DNA of 64,000 bases from Theobroma cacao (GCF_000208745.1 NC_030859.1:15369510-15433509); one strand, 5' to 3'. Counted from the stretch's first letter, positions 34,201-47,217 are shown. Notes: generated by a model not told the origin, from the sequence alone. Translations and numbers: made by a program.

Positions 34201-35259
34201 TGCACCACTTCGAGCCAAGGCTAGTGATATACACTGTAAAAGAAGACTGTCCATGGGATCACTGTCTGAGTTTACAAACTCTTTAGTTTTAGAAACAAAA
34301 CTTTGTGCTATAGAGACTATTCCATTTTCTGCAGAAATCCTTAGTGTGGAAACAATCTCCAACCCTTGGCCACTAGCTGCATATCTACTAGCTCTCAATA
34401 CTCCAGCTGCAACCATAACAAGAGCAAATGGAAGATAGCTTGCCCTTGGAGCTCCAAATGTCCACTGTGAAAAAGCTGGAATTTTTTTAAAAGAACGTGA
34501 TTTAATGAAACCAGACACAACCCATTCAACCATATGCAAGATCATGAGTGCAGTAGGAACTGTACTAGGAGGCCCATATTCCTTTCCCCAAATTCCCAAC
34601 AAAGAATCCAAAACTCTAACAAAATGAACGTCCAGAGAAGAAGATAATGCATATCCAATCCCTGCCAGCACATCCGGGATAATTTCTTCCCATGTTCTAA
34701 CGAATTGGTGATCTTCTTCTAACAGCCTACAAAGCAACTCCAAGCACACTAATTTCGAGCTTTCAGATACAAGAGGCACAAATGAAATGGCCCCTAAAAG
34801 AAGAAAACCTTCAGCAAGAAAAGAAGCGCTTTTCTTCAAACCAAATTCAGTAGTAAATACACGAGAAAGGACATCCACAGCTGAGTCAATGAGCACAGTT
34901 GATGGCCTAGCAGACTTCCTGACCCAAATATAAAGAAGCCTGAGCAAGATAGGATATGATTCTGAAGGAAGATCGAAACTTTGGGAGGAGAGTACAGACA
35001 GAAGAAGTTTGGCTTGAGGGTCAGCAACATGGAGAGAGGTTTGGGAGTTAAAGAGGGTTTTCAAAGGTTGGAGTATATAGGGATCAAATGTTTGGTTCTG
35101 AAGTGAATCTCTAAGCTCAGACCATGCTTGAATAATGGCACGAGCAGATGAAGATGAAGACCCAGGATAAGAAGAATGCCCAGAAACAGTGTGGCTAATA
35201 CCACCACTGCAAGTCCTCAACCATTGTTCAAGAAAGAGGGTATTAACTTGTCTTGCCAT
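31290..35259 (-). CDS. Alpha-solenoid (HEAT/ARM-like) plant protein, 830 aa
   Basis: Minus-strand exons are 35259-33588, 32636-32486, 32394-32250, 32172-31927 and 31568-31290. All are GT-AG and keep one frame: 557 codons plus 1, joined through to 830 residues. The first exon alone encodes 557 residues, starting MARQVNTLFLEQWLRTCSGG. Most of the protein is amphipathic helical repeats (for example LLSVLSSQSFDLPSESYPIL, VRVLDSLLGIWGK, YMQILQFLHSIGSELG), the look of a HEAT/ARM solenoid used for protein binding. A Ser/Glu-rich tail ends it (SKGRESEESSASPGATEPLD). No catalytic motif and no membrane segment are clear. It resembles plant proteins annotated only as ARM-repeat superfamily; the function is unknown to me. 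Intron 1 holds a Tourist-like transposon. The last exon sits in a tandem duplication. Confidence 0.85.
32719..33547. mobile_element. PIF/Harbinger (Tourist-like) element in intron
   Basis: Inverted ends GGCTCTGTTTGTTTCTCAGA (from 32722) and the complement of the right end (GGCTCTGTTTGTTTTGCAGA, to 33544) flank 823 bp. The target duplication is TTA on both sides (32719-32721, 33545-33547). TTA/TAA duplications with GG(C/G)..CTGTTTG ends are diagnostic of PIF/Harbinger MITEs. The interior is AT-rich and carries no transposase. Confidence 0.88.
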
Positions 35260-36636
35260 TTTATAAATAATTTATTCCCAACCTGCAGAAACAGCAAAAC
35301 AACTAGGTTCATAAGGCCAATCTAAATATCATTCTTCAATTAATATATTTAAATAAAGATTAAAATAACTAAAATTAAATTTGTATTACATCCAAAATTC
35401 CAATATAACCAACTTAAATCAAAGATAAGTTGAAAAACACGAAATCAAATTCCGGGCAGTCAAAACCTGAGCAAAATTCTATCAGTAACATATATAGGTA
35501 AAAGATTCAAACCTGAGTTTCCAGTTTTTAGTCTAGAGACTCAACTAAAAACCCAAAGAAAAGAATCAAGTGAAAAAGAGTTTGGGCTACTTACCCTGAG
35601 ACTGGGACTGGGAATTCTTCCTTAAATATTGGATAAGGAAAGCAAGTCGATGCCTAATGATGAACAGCTGCTGTTTTGCTTTCTCAAGGACTTTATTTTC
35701 CTATTCTTTGTATCAATTCTCATATTCGTTCCTCTGCGAAAACTAAAACGAAAACTCATTGATTCTGGGTTGAATTATGTTTACATCCCTCAAAATTTCG
35801 CTTATTTTTTCTACAGCACCTTGACTGTTTCCTTTTTCCATTTTCTTCCCTCTATATTTTTATTTATTACGTTATCAGCATGTTATTGTTTTTTATAAGT
35901 ACATATTTTTAAAATAAAAATTAACTAAAAAATAATAATTAAAATTTTTTTATAATATTTTAAAAATAAAAATTAAATATTTATTTTTTATTATATTTGA
36001 TTAAATTTTTATATTTTTATTTTAAATCAATAAACACTTATTATTATTGCATCACTTATTATTTTATTTAATATTAATTTTTTTTAAATATTAAATCAAT
36101 ATAAAATTTAAGATAAAATTTTTTACTTTTTAGAAATTACATGAAAGTCGTTTGAAATAGACACTCTACCAATACGATTAACAAAAATTATAAACAATTA
36201 AAATATTTTTTTATTTTATTAATTTAAAAAATTACTATTATTATATTTAAAAAACTGGAGGCACCTATCGTGCTTCCTAGCTCCCCAAGAAAAGGGAGCT
36301 CCGATGCTCCTCAGATCAGAATTTTTTTATAAAATTAATAATAATAAATTATTAAAATTATATAATAATAATTTTAAAATTTAATTAAAAATAAAATTAT
36401 TTTTTATTTTTATCACGTGATAAGTTGGGGAAAAATATTTCTTCTAAAACAAATATCTATTTTAAAAATTAATGAAATTTTGTATAACCTCATACAAAAC
36501 TTAAGGGTAAGATATTTTAGCATTGTTTTTAAATTTAAGGGTTATATATTTTCGCCTTGTTTTTAATATATACTAAATATTTTATGACAAAAATCTTTTC
36601 AACTTAATATTTATTTATTTTTAAAAAGAAAAAAAA
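35260..36636. other. Divergent promoter region, AT-rich
   Basis: This lies between two divergently transcribed genes (solenoid gene minus, 5'-nucleotidase plus). It includes a small inverted repeat, AGCTCCCC-AAGAAAA-GGGAGCT, around 36281-36302. I could not place TATA boxes with confidence because of the very high AT content, and there is no further gene. Confidence 0.5.
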
Positions 36637-39600
36637 ATGCTGAGCTCACAGTCTCTCAAGTCTCAAATGAGCTACCGGCTCCGAAGCAGCAGCAGCAGCA
36701 TTATCGACATTGAGTGCAGTGCCCTCTCCAAACTCGGTTTCTTCCGTAATTCAAGGCAACTCCTCTCCCCATTTCTTTTTCTCCCTTCATTCTTCTCACC
36801 CCTCATTCTGTTCTTCCTCTTCGCCATCGTCTTTCGTAGGGTTTGGTGTTGCAGTCAAAATACCAAGACCAAAATGGACAAGGAGGAGGATCATCATCTC
36901 GCGAAATTCACTGTCATTAACGATCCTCTATCACTCAACCACAAGATTGCCGCCATTCGCAATGCCGGCCCTTCTAAACTCCAGGTTCTTTCAATTTCTT
37001 TCCCTTGTTTTACATGTCCTTGATTGTTTTCATTTTGTTATATACAATTTTTAATATGAAAAAAATAAATCATTCTACGTCTATGTAAACTAATTATGTT
37101 ATAATTGGTGTTACATTTTAACTATTTACCAGAAACAACGATTGAACGGAGTTCATTTGGTTCTTAATATGAGAATTTGAGTCTCAGGTGATTGCAGATT
37201 TTGACGCGACATTGACGAGGTACTGGATCAATGGGCAGCGTGGCCAAAGTAGGTTCACCGCGGTTCTATCCTTATGTTATGATCATAAGCTGTCTGCAGA
37301 TTTTTGGTTTTCATTTTTTACTCTAATATAACATGTATAGGCAGTCATGGCCTTTTGCAGCAAGGAAACCCTGAGTTTGATGCCAAGAGACAAGCATTAC
37401 TTCAATACTATCATCCATTAGAATTCTCTCCAACAATCCCACTTGAAGAGAAAACCAAGCTCATGGAAGAGTGGTGTGTTCCTCAATCATCCATTGTTTT
37501 AGTAGCTTATAAGCATGCGAATGATAGGAATGATTCATTCATGTTGCTTGTGAATTATTCGTTGTTTATTTAAATTAGGACATGAAAAACCCTTAGTGTT
37601 GCATCATCTGGATTTCTGTTATGTTTTGAGTAACTAATGCTATTGATTCTATTCCTTGTAGGTGGGGAAAAACACATGGTCTTCTCATTGAAGGAGGCCT
37701 TACATATGATGCAATAAAGAACTCTGTTGCTAATGCGAATATTGCCTTTAGAGATGGTGTAGTTGAACTCTTTGAGTTTTTAGAGGTACCACTCTATCTC
37801 AATGATTTTTTGGTTATTTTCTTTTTAGGTTCCATTTGGGATCTCACATTTGACAGGAAGGGATTTAGATTTCAAGTGTAGTATAAATTGTGTGGTTATA
37901 CTCTTGAAAATTTTATTGATACCTTTAAATTTATGATTTTGTTACATCATTATGGAGTGAATTGAAATTATATAGATAGAATAGTAATTTCATATGCATT
38001 TCCCTATACTCTTTTAAATACATAGGTATAGTGAATCTTTGTTGATTTTTATATGACGGCTAGTGGCTATACACACTTCTACAGTTTTATGAAAAAACGA
38101 ATCCAAATACACTCTCCCAAATACTTGTTTGAAAAGAAAATTAAGAATCATGGAATGTGTGAAACAGTGAGCAACAAATTTTAATGCGATATTTTATTCA
38201 AAATATTATTTTTGTGCATACTTATGAAGAATTACTGTAGATAGTATCATCAATTTACAATCCAAAACCTAAAAAGAGGAAAGGAAGGAAGAAAAAAGGA
38301 ACTGGACAATGAGTGTAGAAATAGGAGCAAACTAAGAGGAGAAATTTGGAACCATGAAAACCATGTCTTTAAGAATGCCATATTGACCTCATCCATAATT
38401 TCATTACACTGAAATTTCCCTTACTCATTATCACACTGATATGGTAAAAGTGCCCTCCAAGGTACCTGATTATTACCAACTCCAACATTCCTATCCCTTC
38501 ATCCTGTCTCTTGAATATTTTGTGAATAGCAATTAATGGTATAACTGGTAAATACCAAAGACCTCAGCAAGTGAAAAATAGAAGTTATTTTCCTGCAAAA
38601 AGTAGCTATATAGGATTTCCTTTCTCTTTTTTAACTCATAGCTGTTACAGTGCTACCTCCGTTATATATTTTAACTGCATTGAAAAGTTCATTATGCAAC
38701 ATGCTCTAGTTTATTGATAAGGATGATAGTGTTGGATTGAGGGCTATTTTATAACACTTAAGAATGACAAGAAATCCATCAAGCGGCTCTATATCATTAT
38801 GTTCATCAGAATGCCAATTCCATTTCTTTATATTTCTTTAGTGTCATCGACATAATGATGTAGGACCATGTCTCCATTGCCTACTTAGGGATTATGGTGA
38901 AAGGCATGAAAAGGGATTTATAAGGTTTATGATAGGAATTAGGGTTAGGGTCTGGGAATCAATTTCTCAAAAGAGGGTTGGAATGTCATGGCAAGATTGC
39001 TGGAATCTTCTGGCAGCAGTAGAATTAGAATGAAACAAGTTTATTGATGTTGTTCTTGTGCCGTGGATAGTGACTTGAAGTACTATAGCAATAGAAAGAG
39101 ATCAATGAAGATAAGAGATAACCAATCACTCTATCAAAAATTCTCCATAAACCCTCCAATTTTACATATTAAAAATTTAACTCCACCAAGTCTAGGGAAA
39201 ACTGATATAGATAGGCGCACACTAACTTCTCTGTCTTGGACTAGGATTTCTAAAAACATTATAGCTAGGAAAAATTACTCAACTGATATAAACTAAAGAC
39301 CATATAAAAGCCCTAAGTAAGGCCCCAAATGGACCATGACTAAAGCTGATTCTGGGAAAACAGAACAATTGAAATACCCTATGGAGCAGGAATTGGAAAA
39401 TACTGTTCTGCCTCATACATGAAAATAGCCAGAGTATATATAATAAAGTTTTAAATTGCTGGTTCTGAAACTATATATTTGAGATCAATAAAATTTCTTC
39501 TTTCATGGTTGTCTCATAATTGGCATTATTGCTAATCTATCTGATCTATTTTTATAGATAAATTGCTAAAAATCATTTTGTAGTGGTCCAGAAATTGAAA

Positions 39601-42600
39601 TGGAAAGGAGAAACAGGGAGGTTTCTGATAAACTTAAATTCTTTTATACCTATGTATGAATGTATATATGTGGGTGTTTGATTGTAAGGTTAGGTTATTT
39701 TTAGTCCATTTCTGCCTCAGTTTCATAGTTTGCTCTGGTACATGCAGGAGAGAGATGTCCCAGTCCTCATATTTTCAGCAGGGCTTGCAGATATTATTGA
39801 GGAGGTTAGTCAGGCAAAACTTGCTTTGTGGTGGTCATCTATTAGAACAATTAGCTTATTAGCCATTGATTTATGGTCTAATCTGCACCTTATGCATTGT
39901 TGTATCTGTTTTTTTTACTTTATCAGGTCCTGAGGCAGAAAGTTCACAGATCTTTTATGAACATTAAGATTGTCTCAAACCGGATGCTGTTTGATGACTC
40001 TGGTCACCTTGTGTCTTTCAAAGGTATCCTTTATTTACACTGTCCTCTGCTGATATTTTGCTGCTAATACATTAACAGATGTTATTGGCTTCTCTGCCTA
40101 ATGTTGTAGTTTTCCATTTGTTCTAGAATATCTTTGATTTATATTTTCGATTAATTTGTTCACTCTGGCATTTTCTGGTGCCATTTCTTTAATTTGCATT
40201 TATCACCTGGGCTTTTTCCATCTACTTGAGTCTTGACAAATGCCAGTGCAAGGGGAGGTGTCATGTTTGATGAAGTTGACAACTATAGGAAGAGTCTTAT
40301 GGGGTTAAGTTATGGTTCATATATCATGCAAGATATCCTCTTTTTTTTTTATTCGTGTGGAATACTTGATTGGTATACTTATTGAATTTTGAGAAAAACT
40401 ATCTATCTTGTCATCTTGTACATTCATGTAGCATGTTGTTTTTGCAATATGGTGCAGATAATTTTTAATAACCGTGATAATTGCTTTATTGTGATTTGCC
40501 TTCACACTCGATTATGTACAGGGAAATTGATTCACAGCCTGAATAAAAATGAGCATGCTCTTGATATGGCTGCACCTCTTCATGATCAATTGGGTGATAA
40601 TGATGGACCAGTTACTGACAATGCCTCAGTGAAGCAGAGGACTAATGTGCTACTTCTAGGTGATCATATTGGTGACTTGGGAATGTCTGATGGCTTGAAT
40701 TATGAGAATCGAATATCTGTGGGGTTTCTGTAAGTAAAACACTATTGTGAGCTCTTCATACTCGTATATCTGTTTTGAACTTTACTCTGATAGGTGGTTA
40801 AAATGTACAGTGCTATATGTTACCAAATCTTAAAATAGGAAAACACTGCTTAGATGGTATTATGGTTTATTTTCTGTATTTTTTATGATAGAATGCTTGG
40901 CTTGATGCTGGATCTTCAAATTCAGCATCTAGTTTCATAAGGTTTGAAGGATGACTTAAAGTGTAAAGTTTTGACAATAGGGAAGTAAAAGAAGATATTT
41001 GTGAAGATGTTTAGGTGCTGTGAAAAAAAAAATAAAAGAAGCTGTTACTAAGTAAAATATGATCTATAGATAAAGAACCAACCACCCCCCACCCCCCCTC
41101 ACATACACAATAAACAAAAAACAAAGGGAAGCCCATGCAAATGTGCTTGGGTTTTCTGTGCAATCATACTTAGGAAGCAAAGGTAATATCACATTAATGG
41201 CAAAGAAAATTTGCTATGAAAAAGAAGAGGAAAACAATTATTGTCATTCTTTCTCTAAATTGCAGCTTTTTGAGGAAACCATTGCATGGAAAGGCACCTA
41301 GTGTAGAAGAGAAATGGTTTCATCTATAAGATACTGTCTTTACACTCATAGTGAATAGTGGTGAAATTGAAAGTTAACTTTACAGACAAATAAACTAAAA
41401 AATGCTTGACATAATATATATGTATTTTAATTTTATAATAGGAGGACGGATCCACTTACACTGTCATAAACTAATTAAGTTTTACATCATCGCATATATC
41501 GTTATATGATTTTATTTTTTTTTTTGCTAATTTCATACTCTATTCATGTAGATCATGCATACCAAATTGCTAGTTAATTGAAAATGTCTAATTATTTCTT
41601 AATAACAATGAAATTACTACCATTAAATATACATTGAAAAAGACAGTATTCTCAGTCAGTGTCATATGGACATATATATAGATTTTTTTTAAAATGCAAC
41701 ATATATATATTTATGTATGTATTTATTTATTTGAAAATGTCTAATTATTTTTTTGATAACAATAAATTACATCATTAAATATATATTAAAAAAGACAGTA
41801 TTCTCTGTCAGTGTGATATGGACATAGATATACATATATATGTATATACATGTATGTATGTATGTATTTATTTGAAAATGTCTAAATATTTTTTGATAAA
41901 AATAAAATTTCGGCCATTAAATATATATTGAAAAAGACAATATTCTCGGTCAGTGTGATATGGACATATATAAATATATATATGTGTACGTATGTATTGT
42001 ATGTATTGTATGTATAATATTTTATAGCACATTATTTTGTTTTAGACTAGTATAACTTGATTTCTCCTTGTATATGTATTATATACATAGATGTATATTT
42101 TATGTATTATGTATACATATGTATACATGTGTATGAATAATAGTTTATAGCATATTATGTCTTTGACATATTAAAAGTTTGTATTGAACCATATATATTA
42201 GAATTTTTGAAGTTAGCCGGGTCATTTGCCCCATGCCCCACTCAACTAAATGTGTCACTGCAACTTGTGTAAACCTTTGCCCCACGAGAAAATGATCATT
42301 TCATAAGCAAAGAGGAGATACAAAATCATGAAGCTAGTTTCCCTTTGTCCCTCTTTCAAGCCATTTATAAGCCTGGTCTCCAAGGCCCTAAGCAACAATT
42401 TACTGAGTCCTTCCAATAGTAAGATGAATAAAAGAGGGGATAAGGGGTCAGCCTCGCTGCAAACCTCTGGAAAAATGAAAATAACCAGAAGGCCCACCCC
42501 ACCCCCTCCCCCAGATTCGCAATTACTGCTTTGTGATCAAAATGCATCTGCAGATCCGATATCATTATCCATCCGTAAAGCCCAACTCCATGAACAAGAG

Positions 42601-43818
42601 AAGAAAGTCCCAATCCAACATACCATCATAAGTTTTTCCCATATCAAACATGCAAGTTACCTTTTTGTTACCTACTTTTTCATTTTATCCACTGCTTCTT
42701 TAGCAATTAAGGCTGCACCAAGAATTTGGTTTCCCTCCACAAAAACATTTTGGTAAAGGCCTACAACTACTACTGCTTCCTTCAATCTCTTCACTAAAAA
42801 CTTTTTGCAGTAAGCTTATATACCACTATCCACAAGACTTATCAGTTAAAAGTCTATGAGGTTTAGGAGCCCACTCTTCTTGGGATGACGGTAATGAATG
42901 TGCAGTTAGACTTTCTGCAAAACAATTGGTCCTATCAAAATTCTCCGACCCCAAAGGTATCCCTGTTCATGACCTCCTAGCTAGATTGAAAGAAAGTCAT
43001 TATGAAATTGTCTGGGTGTCGAGTCTTGTCATTGCTACAATCAGACAACTGGAAACATTTCATCCTAATTTGCTGCAAAAAAATCTGCATCAGAAGAAAA
43101 ACTGATACCAGTTGTTTGTGCTGCCATGTTATTTAGTTGTGACTTGTGAGACATTGTCAGTGTCACTACCATTTGTTTTCCTGCCTTCTGTTCTCATTGT
43201 TGCTCTGATTCTACTTTGTCTTCAACAACAATTTTGATTACATTCTTGGTAAGAATTTATATATCAAATGCATTTCAGGAATGACAACATTGAGAAGAAT
43301 CTTGAGAGCTACCGCAATTCCTTTGACATTGTTTACTTGGTAAGTCAAATATTATTAGGTTGCATCCCCCCTGCTGTGTCTCTCTCTCTTATTATTTGAG
43401 TTCTAAACCTGCTTGTTATAAGAGCCTAAGGAGCTAGTCCCACTCATACATAACACTGGATTGCTACATTAACAATTTGGGTATGTTTTCCTCAGTAAAA
43501 TCAAACATGAAAGAGTATTTTTGTGAGTTTTTGGAGAGAGATCAATCTGTCTTGGCAGCACTAGTATGTTGCACATAAGGCTTTGTCCTCGTGTGATCTA
43601 GCTGGTCCCTTCCTGTAGTCAAGTCCGAAACCACTGTCTGCAAGTAAATTCTAGAGTCCGATGTCTTTCTGTTGAGGAATGAGAAAAGTTTTTTTTTGGG
43701 GAGGGGCAGGTAGCAACTCAATTGCTAATTGCTGGTCATGTTACTATTTTTGCAGAATGACACACCAATGTGGGGCGTGGTGAAGCTTGCAACTGAGCTG
43801 TGTTCTGTTGAGTGTTGA
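36637..43818 (+). CDS. HAD-family pyrimidine/7-methylguanosine 5'-nucleotidase
   Basis: The nine exons are 36637-36984, 37188-37248, 37341-37473, 37662-37785, 39748-39804, 39927-40023, 40522-40729, 43279-43339 and 43756-43818. All are GT-AG, giving 383 residues. The family (cytosolic 5'-nucleotidase III, UMPH-1) removes phosphate from pyrimidine or 7-methylguanosine monophosphates. HAD motifs are complete: DFDAT with D120/D122 (nucleophile and acid), LIFSAGLADIIEE (Ser motif II), and GDHIGDLGMSDG (Asp motif IV). The substrate-binding HGLLQQGNP and EWWGKTHGLL blocks are present. The N-terminal 79 residues hold a hydrophobic stretch (about 41-67) absent from the human enzyme. An internal ATG at 36874 (MDKEEDHHLAKFTVINDPLS) would give a 304-residue cytosolic form of the normal length. 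Intron 7 contains a dead LINE and a tandem repeat. Confidence 0.93.
41580..42010. repeat. Three tandem units, 141-153 bp, in intron 7
   Basis: Units start GAAAATGTCTAA at 41580, 41733 and 41874. Each contains 'ccattaaatatatattgaaaaagacagtattctc.gtcagtgt.atatggacatata' followed by TATG/TATA microsatellite sequence. The last unit trails into a (TGTATGTATT)n stretch. Confidence 0.85.
42240..43090 (-). pseudogene. L1-type LINE reverse transcriptase remnant
   Basis: On the minus strand, pieces in shifting frames match a plant LINE reverse transcriptase in the right order: DNFIMTFFQSS, TFITVIPRR, ISLVDSG, KKFLVKRLKEAVVV, QNVFVEGNQILGAALIAKEA, CMFDMGKTYDGMLDWDFLL, ADPLSPLLFILLLEGLSKLL, then LLFAYEMIIF. 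The catalytic FADD is changed to FAYE. Stops and frameshifts throughout show that it is dead. It lies antisense in intron 7 of the 5'-nucleotidase gene. Confidence 0.85.
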
Positions 43819-44086
43819 TTGATTGGCATTGGATGTGCTATTATTTGGCTCATCTCTTGATTGAAGATTTGGATGTATCCAAAATTGAGTCCTATAAAGA
43901 CTTTGACATGTCAACTTCATTATTCTCAAGCTTAGCCCTAGCTCAAGACATCTACTAGAACAATTTGATTAACTTTTTGGTGATCACTACTTTCCTATAA
44001 CATATTCATTTACTCCATGGAAGAGTATTTCAAGCACCACAATAGTGATGGGTGGGAGATGGGAGAAAGAAAGGATTTTTCTTGGC
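43819..44086. other. 3' UTR/flank of the 5'-nucleotidase gene
   Basis: No coding potential was seen. This is the probable 3' UTR. Confidence 0.5.
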
Positions 44087-44505
44087 ATATCACTTAAAAA
44101 AATCTTTATATTATTCAAAAAAATTTTAAATAAATTTTTTTATTATATTCAATCAAGTCTTTTTATTTTTGTTTTAAGCTACATAAGCCTTTATGATTAA
44201 TGTTTGATAATTGTTATTTGTCAAAATGTAACTTGTCATTTTATAAAATATAGAACAGACGTGATATACTGACATGTCATAATGATGATAATGTGGTCAT
44301 ACGACATTTTTACCATCTCAATGTAATGTTAGCTTTATGTGGACATAAAATGACAATTAGTATTTTGATTGATAATAATTAATTCATTTTTAATAATAAG
44401 GGTTTATTTCATCTAATAAAAGTATAAGAATTTAATTGAATATAATAAAAAATAAAATTTTATTTACTTTTTTTTTAATAATTCAAGGGTTTTTACAAGT
44501 ATTAC
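44087..44505. mobile_element. MITE-like element, copy 2
   Basis: The left end (ATATCACTTAAAAAAATCTT) pairs with the complement of the right end (GTAATACTTGTAAAAACCCT). The inner parts pair through TTATTCAAAAAAATTTTAAA and TTATTAAAAAAAAAGTAAAT. The interior resembles the element at 23803-24154 ('gacatgtcataatgatgataatgtggtcat', 'tcaatgtaatgtta', 'tttgattgataataatta'). No coding sequence. Confidence 0.6.
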
Positions 44506-45452
44506 ATTTTTTTTTTTTTTAGTTTTTACATGTGAAAAAGTCAATCCGGGAGCGGAGAAAGAAAGGAATTCTTGCTAATGTATGGGATTGCACTTATCGC
44601 AACAACTCTATTAATGTTTTCTTTTATTAAAATTGACATATTTTTCTTAATTTGTAAAAAGTATATTATTAGAATACACTTAAAAACTAGAAATCAATAT
44701 TCAATTTTTGTTGCATGAACTTGTGATTATAAACTTTTATCTCACTATAATTATAATAATAAAATTTAAAAATGAATGAAATTGAGTTCAATATAAATAA
44801 TAGAGCAATAACTGAATTATCTTTGTTAATAGAATCGTTCACCGATACTTTTTAATCCGATACTCTACATTATCCAACTTGATTAAGTAAGATTAAAGCA
44901 TTTTTTAATCAGATTTGCATTGTAAAACTATTATCTATCATGAGTTTGGATAACAATTTTAGATATTCATTATCTGAATTCGATTACAAATAATGATTTT
45001 TAATATTATATTTTAGTTTTATACATATTATTTTTATTTATAAATTCTTTATAATTAATATAATACTGATTAAAATTCATTAATTGTTATAAATATGATA
45101 TTAAACTTTAATTTATTTTTATGAACTAATTTTAATTAATTAATTTATTTTTCATTAATAAATAATATATATATTATTTTAAATTTACTTTAATCGAGTA
45201 TCTATGGATAGTGTCTAAGATACTCTGATACGGTTCGAATAACAATTCAAAATTTTAATTGGATATTTACAAGATTCGAGTATTTATCAAATAATCAAGT
45301 TCATGTTAAAAGTACTTAAAAAATAACAAGTACAATTGACATCCTTTTTTGTTAGCATTCAAAATATACTATTTTAAGCAATAAAAACATGAATATCAAA
45401 TGTATATATTTTTTATTTTTTAATTTGACCAAACAAAACCTTAAAGTCATAC
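44506..45452. other. AT-rich spacer, no gene seen
   Basis: The sequence is AT-rich. GATAC/GTATC words at 44830-44880 and 45200-45240 hint at an old DNA transposon, but no ends could be defined. Confidence 0.4.
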
Positions 45453-46150
45453 TGTGTTGGAATTTAAGTCTAACCTTGTGCGGCTTTAAACGTTTAAAAT
45501 ATAACTTAAGTAAACTTATAAATTACGGACCTACGTTCTCAACCAAAAAAATATGTCTGATAGGTGATGGAAGACTCATGTTTATATACTTAAGATCCAC
45601 CCCATCTCTTATTGATATATGATCCATGACATTTTACTCTATCCAATTGTATAATGGTACTGATGTGGGATCCGTAACATTTTACTCACTCAATTGTGTA
45701 ACACCCCCATTGCACTGGCTCTTTACCGAGGGACTTTTATACTAGTTTAGGTATACTTCAACCCTTGTATCTCTCATTGGCCAGGCTTGCTTTTATACCA
45801 CTTGTCACGAGCTGAAACTTAAGCCTAATCTCTTGCGGCCTTTAATCATTGTATCTCTCATGGAGGCCCTTCATCGCTCCTACATAAGTGAAGATCCGAG
45901 TCTATTCTGATACTACTTGTCACGGATTGAAACTTAAACCTAACCCTATGCGATCTTAAACTCTAAAAATAAAACTTAAGCAAGCCTATAAATTATGAAC
46001 TCATATTTTCAACCCAAAAAACATGTCTGATAGCTAGTTCAAGACCCATGTTTATATATCTAAGACCCACACCCATCTCTTACTGATGTGGGATTCATGA
46101 TATTCTAATTCACCCAATTATGCAACAATACTGATGTGGGATTTGTGACA
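45453..46150 (-). mobile_element. TRIM retroelement, 698 bp
   Basis: Two direct repeats of about 230 bp (45453-45679 and 45918-46150) share ACTTAAGCAAGCCTATAAATTA-type sequence, 'atgtctgatag', 'acccatgtttatata', 'cccatctctta.tgat' and GATGTGGGAT...ACA. They enclose 238 bp without coding sequence. Next to the right LTR on the minus strand is GTAGTATCAGAAT, resembling the initiator-Met PBS TGGTATCAGAGC. Next to the left LTR is a purine run GAGTGAGTAAAA, a PPT. This is the anatomy of a terminal-repeat retrotransposon in miniature. A third partial LTR start (TGTCACGAGCTGAAACTTAA) at 45803 suggests a rearranged or multimeric copy. The flanks show no clear target duplication. Confidence 0.75.
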
Positions 46151-46299
46151 CTCTCACTTTGCTTAGGTATTGATTTTTTTATAAAAAATAATTTTAAATT
46201 ACATAATATTATAAATAAAAATAAAAATAACAAAAAAAGAGTAATTTTAAATTTGAAAATGCTATAAGTAATAGTACTACTAATAAATTAAAGATAGTT

Positions 46300-47198
46300 G
46301 TTTTAAAATATTGAAATTTTAAAAATATTTTCCAATTTCTTATTGGGTAAAAATTTTTGTTTAAATAATTTTTAATTTTTGAAAACATTTTATTTTTTAT
46401 ATCTTAATGTTTACTAATATTAATATAATCACATTTTGTTAATTACGATAATTCTAATAACAAAATAAAATTAAAATTAAGAAAATGTAATATATTGAAA
46501 ATAATTATTCATAAGTTTCATAATTTATATGATAAAATAGTTAAAATAAAATGAATATTTTATTAGAATTCAAAATAAAATAAATATTAATTACTTTTAT
46601 TAACTTTTTTTTAATTTTAATGAGGAATTTTGTAAATTATCTTTAATTTTAATTACTATTTTTTTATCTTAAGCCTTTATAAAGTATTTAGAATTAATTC
46701 ACCTTGTGAAAATAATTTTGAGATCCCCAATAATTTTGATAAGTTATTATTGACTTTATTCAATTAATTGTTTCATTTTTTATTACTTATAAAAAAAGTT
46801 GGTCGATTTTTTATTCTTATTCCCTTTTTAAAGTAATTTCATAAATTTAAATTCATATATCAGTGGGTTGGGCTTGGGTGAACCCGACCCACCTCTTCTT
46901 TTTCTTCTCCTTTTATCCATAAAACGACGTGGTTTTGTTTTTCTTATAAGCCTCGCAGACAGCCCCATTCTCTTTTCATCATTTTTCCTCTCTTCTTCTT
47001 CTTCTGCCACTGACCCGAGCGGCCAACCTCTTTCTCTAAAACCTCTCTCCCTAACTTGGTCTCCGGCGCCGTCGCCTTCGCCGGCCTGGGCCTTTCCGGC
47101 AGCGGTTCCCTCTTTCTTTCCCTTTCCTCTTTTCTTCTCTTCCCCTTCCTTCTGCCGCCAGTTTCCTCTCTTTCTAAAAAAGCCTAGCCACCGTTGTC
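46300..47198. repeat. Copy B of the 0.9 kb dispersed repeat
   Basis: This is the partner of 15258-16165 in the same orientation. It ends about 20 bp before the TATA box of the RabGGT beta gene, so its C/T-rich, GC-richer last 330 bp form that gene's proximal promoter. See copy A for shared words. Confidence 0.85.
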
Positions 47199-47217
47199 TC
47201 CTTCACTCTAAAAACTT

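Noticed and set aside
37474..37573. Open reading continuing past 37473 in the 5'-nucleotidase gene
   Set aside because: The frame continues to a stop without family similarity. Splicing at TG/GTGTGT joins EEW to WGKTHGLL as in the family.
38938..38950. TTAGGGTTAGGG, telomere-like repeat
   Set aside because: There are only two units, of the wrong type for the usual plant TTTAGGG repeat; probably chance.
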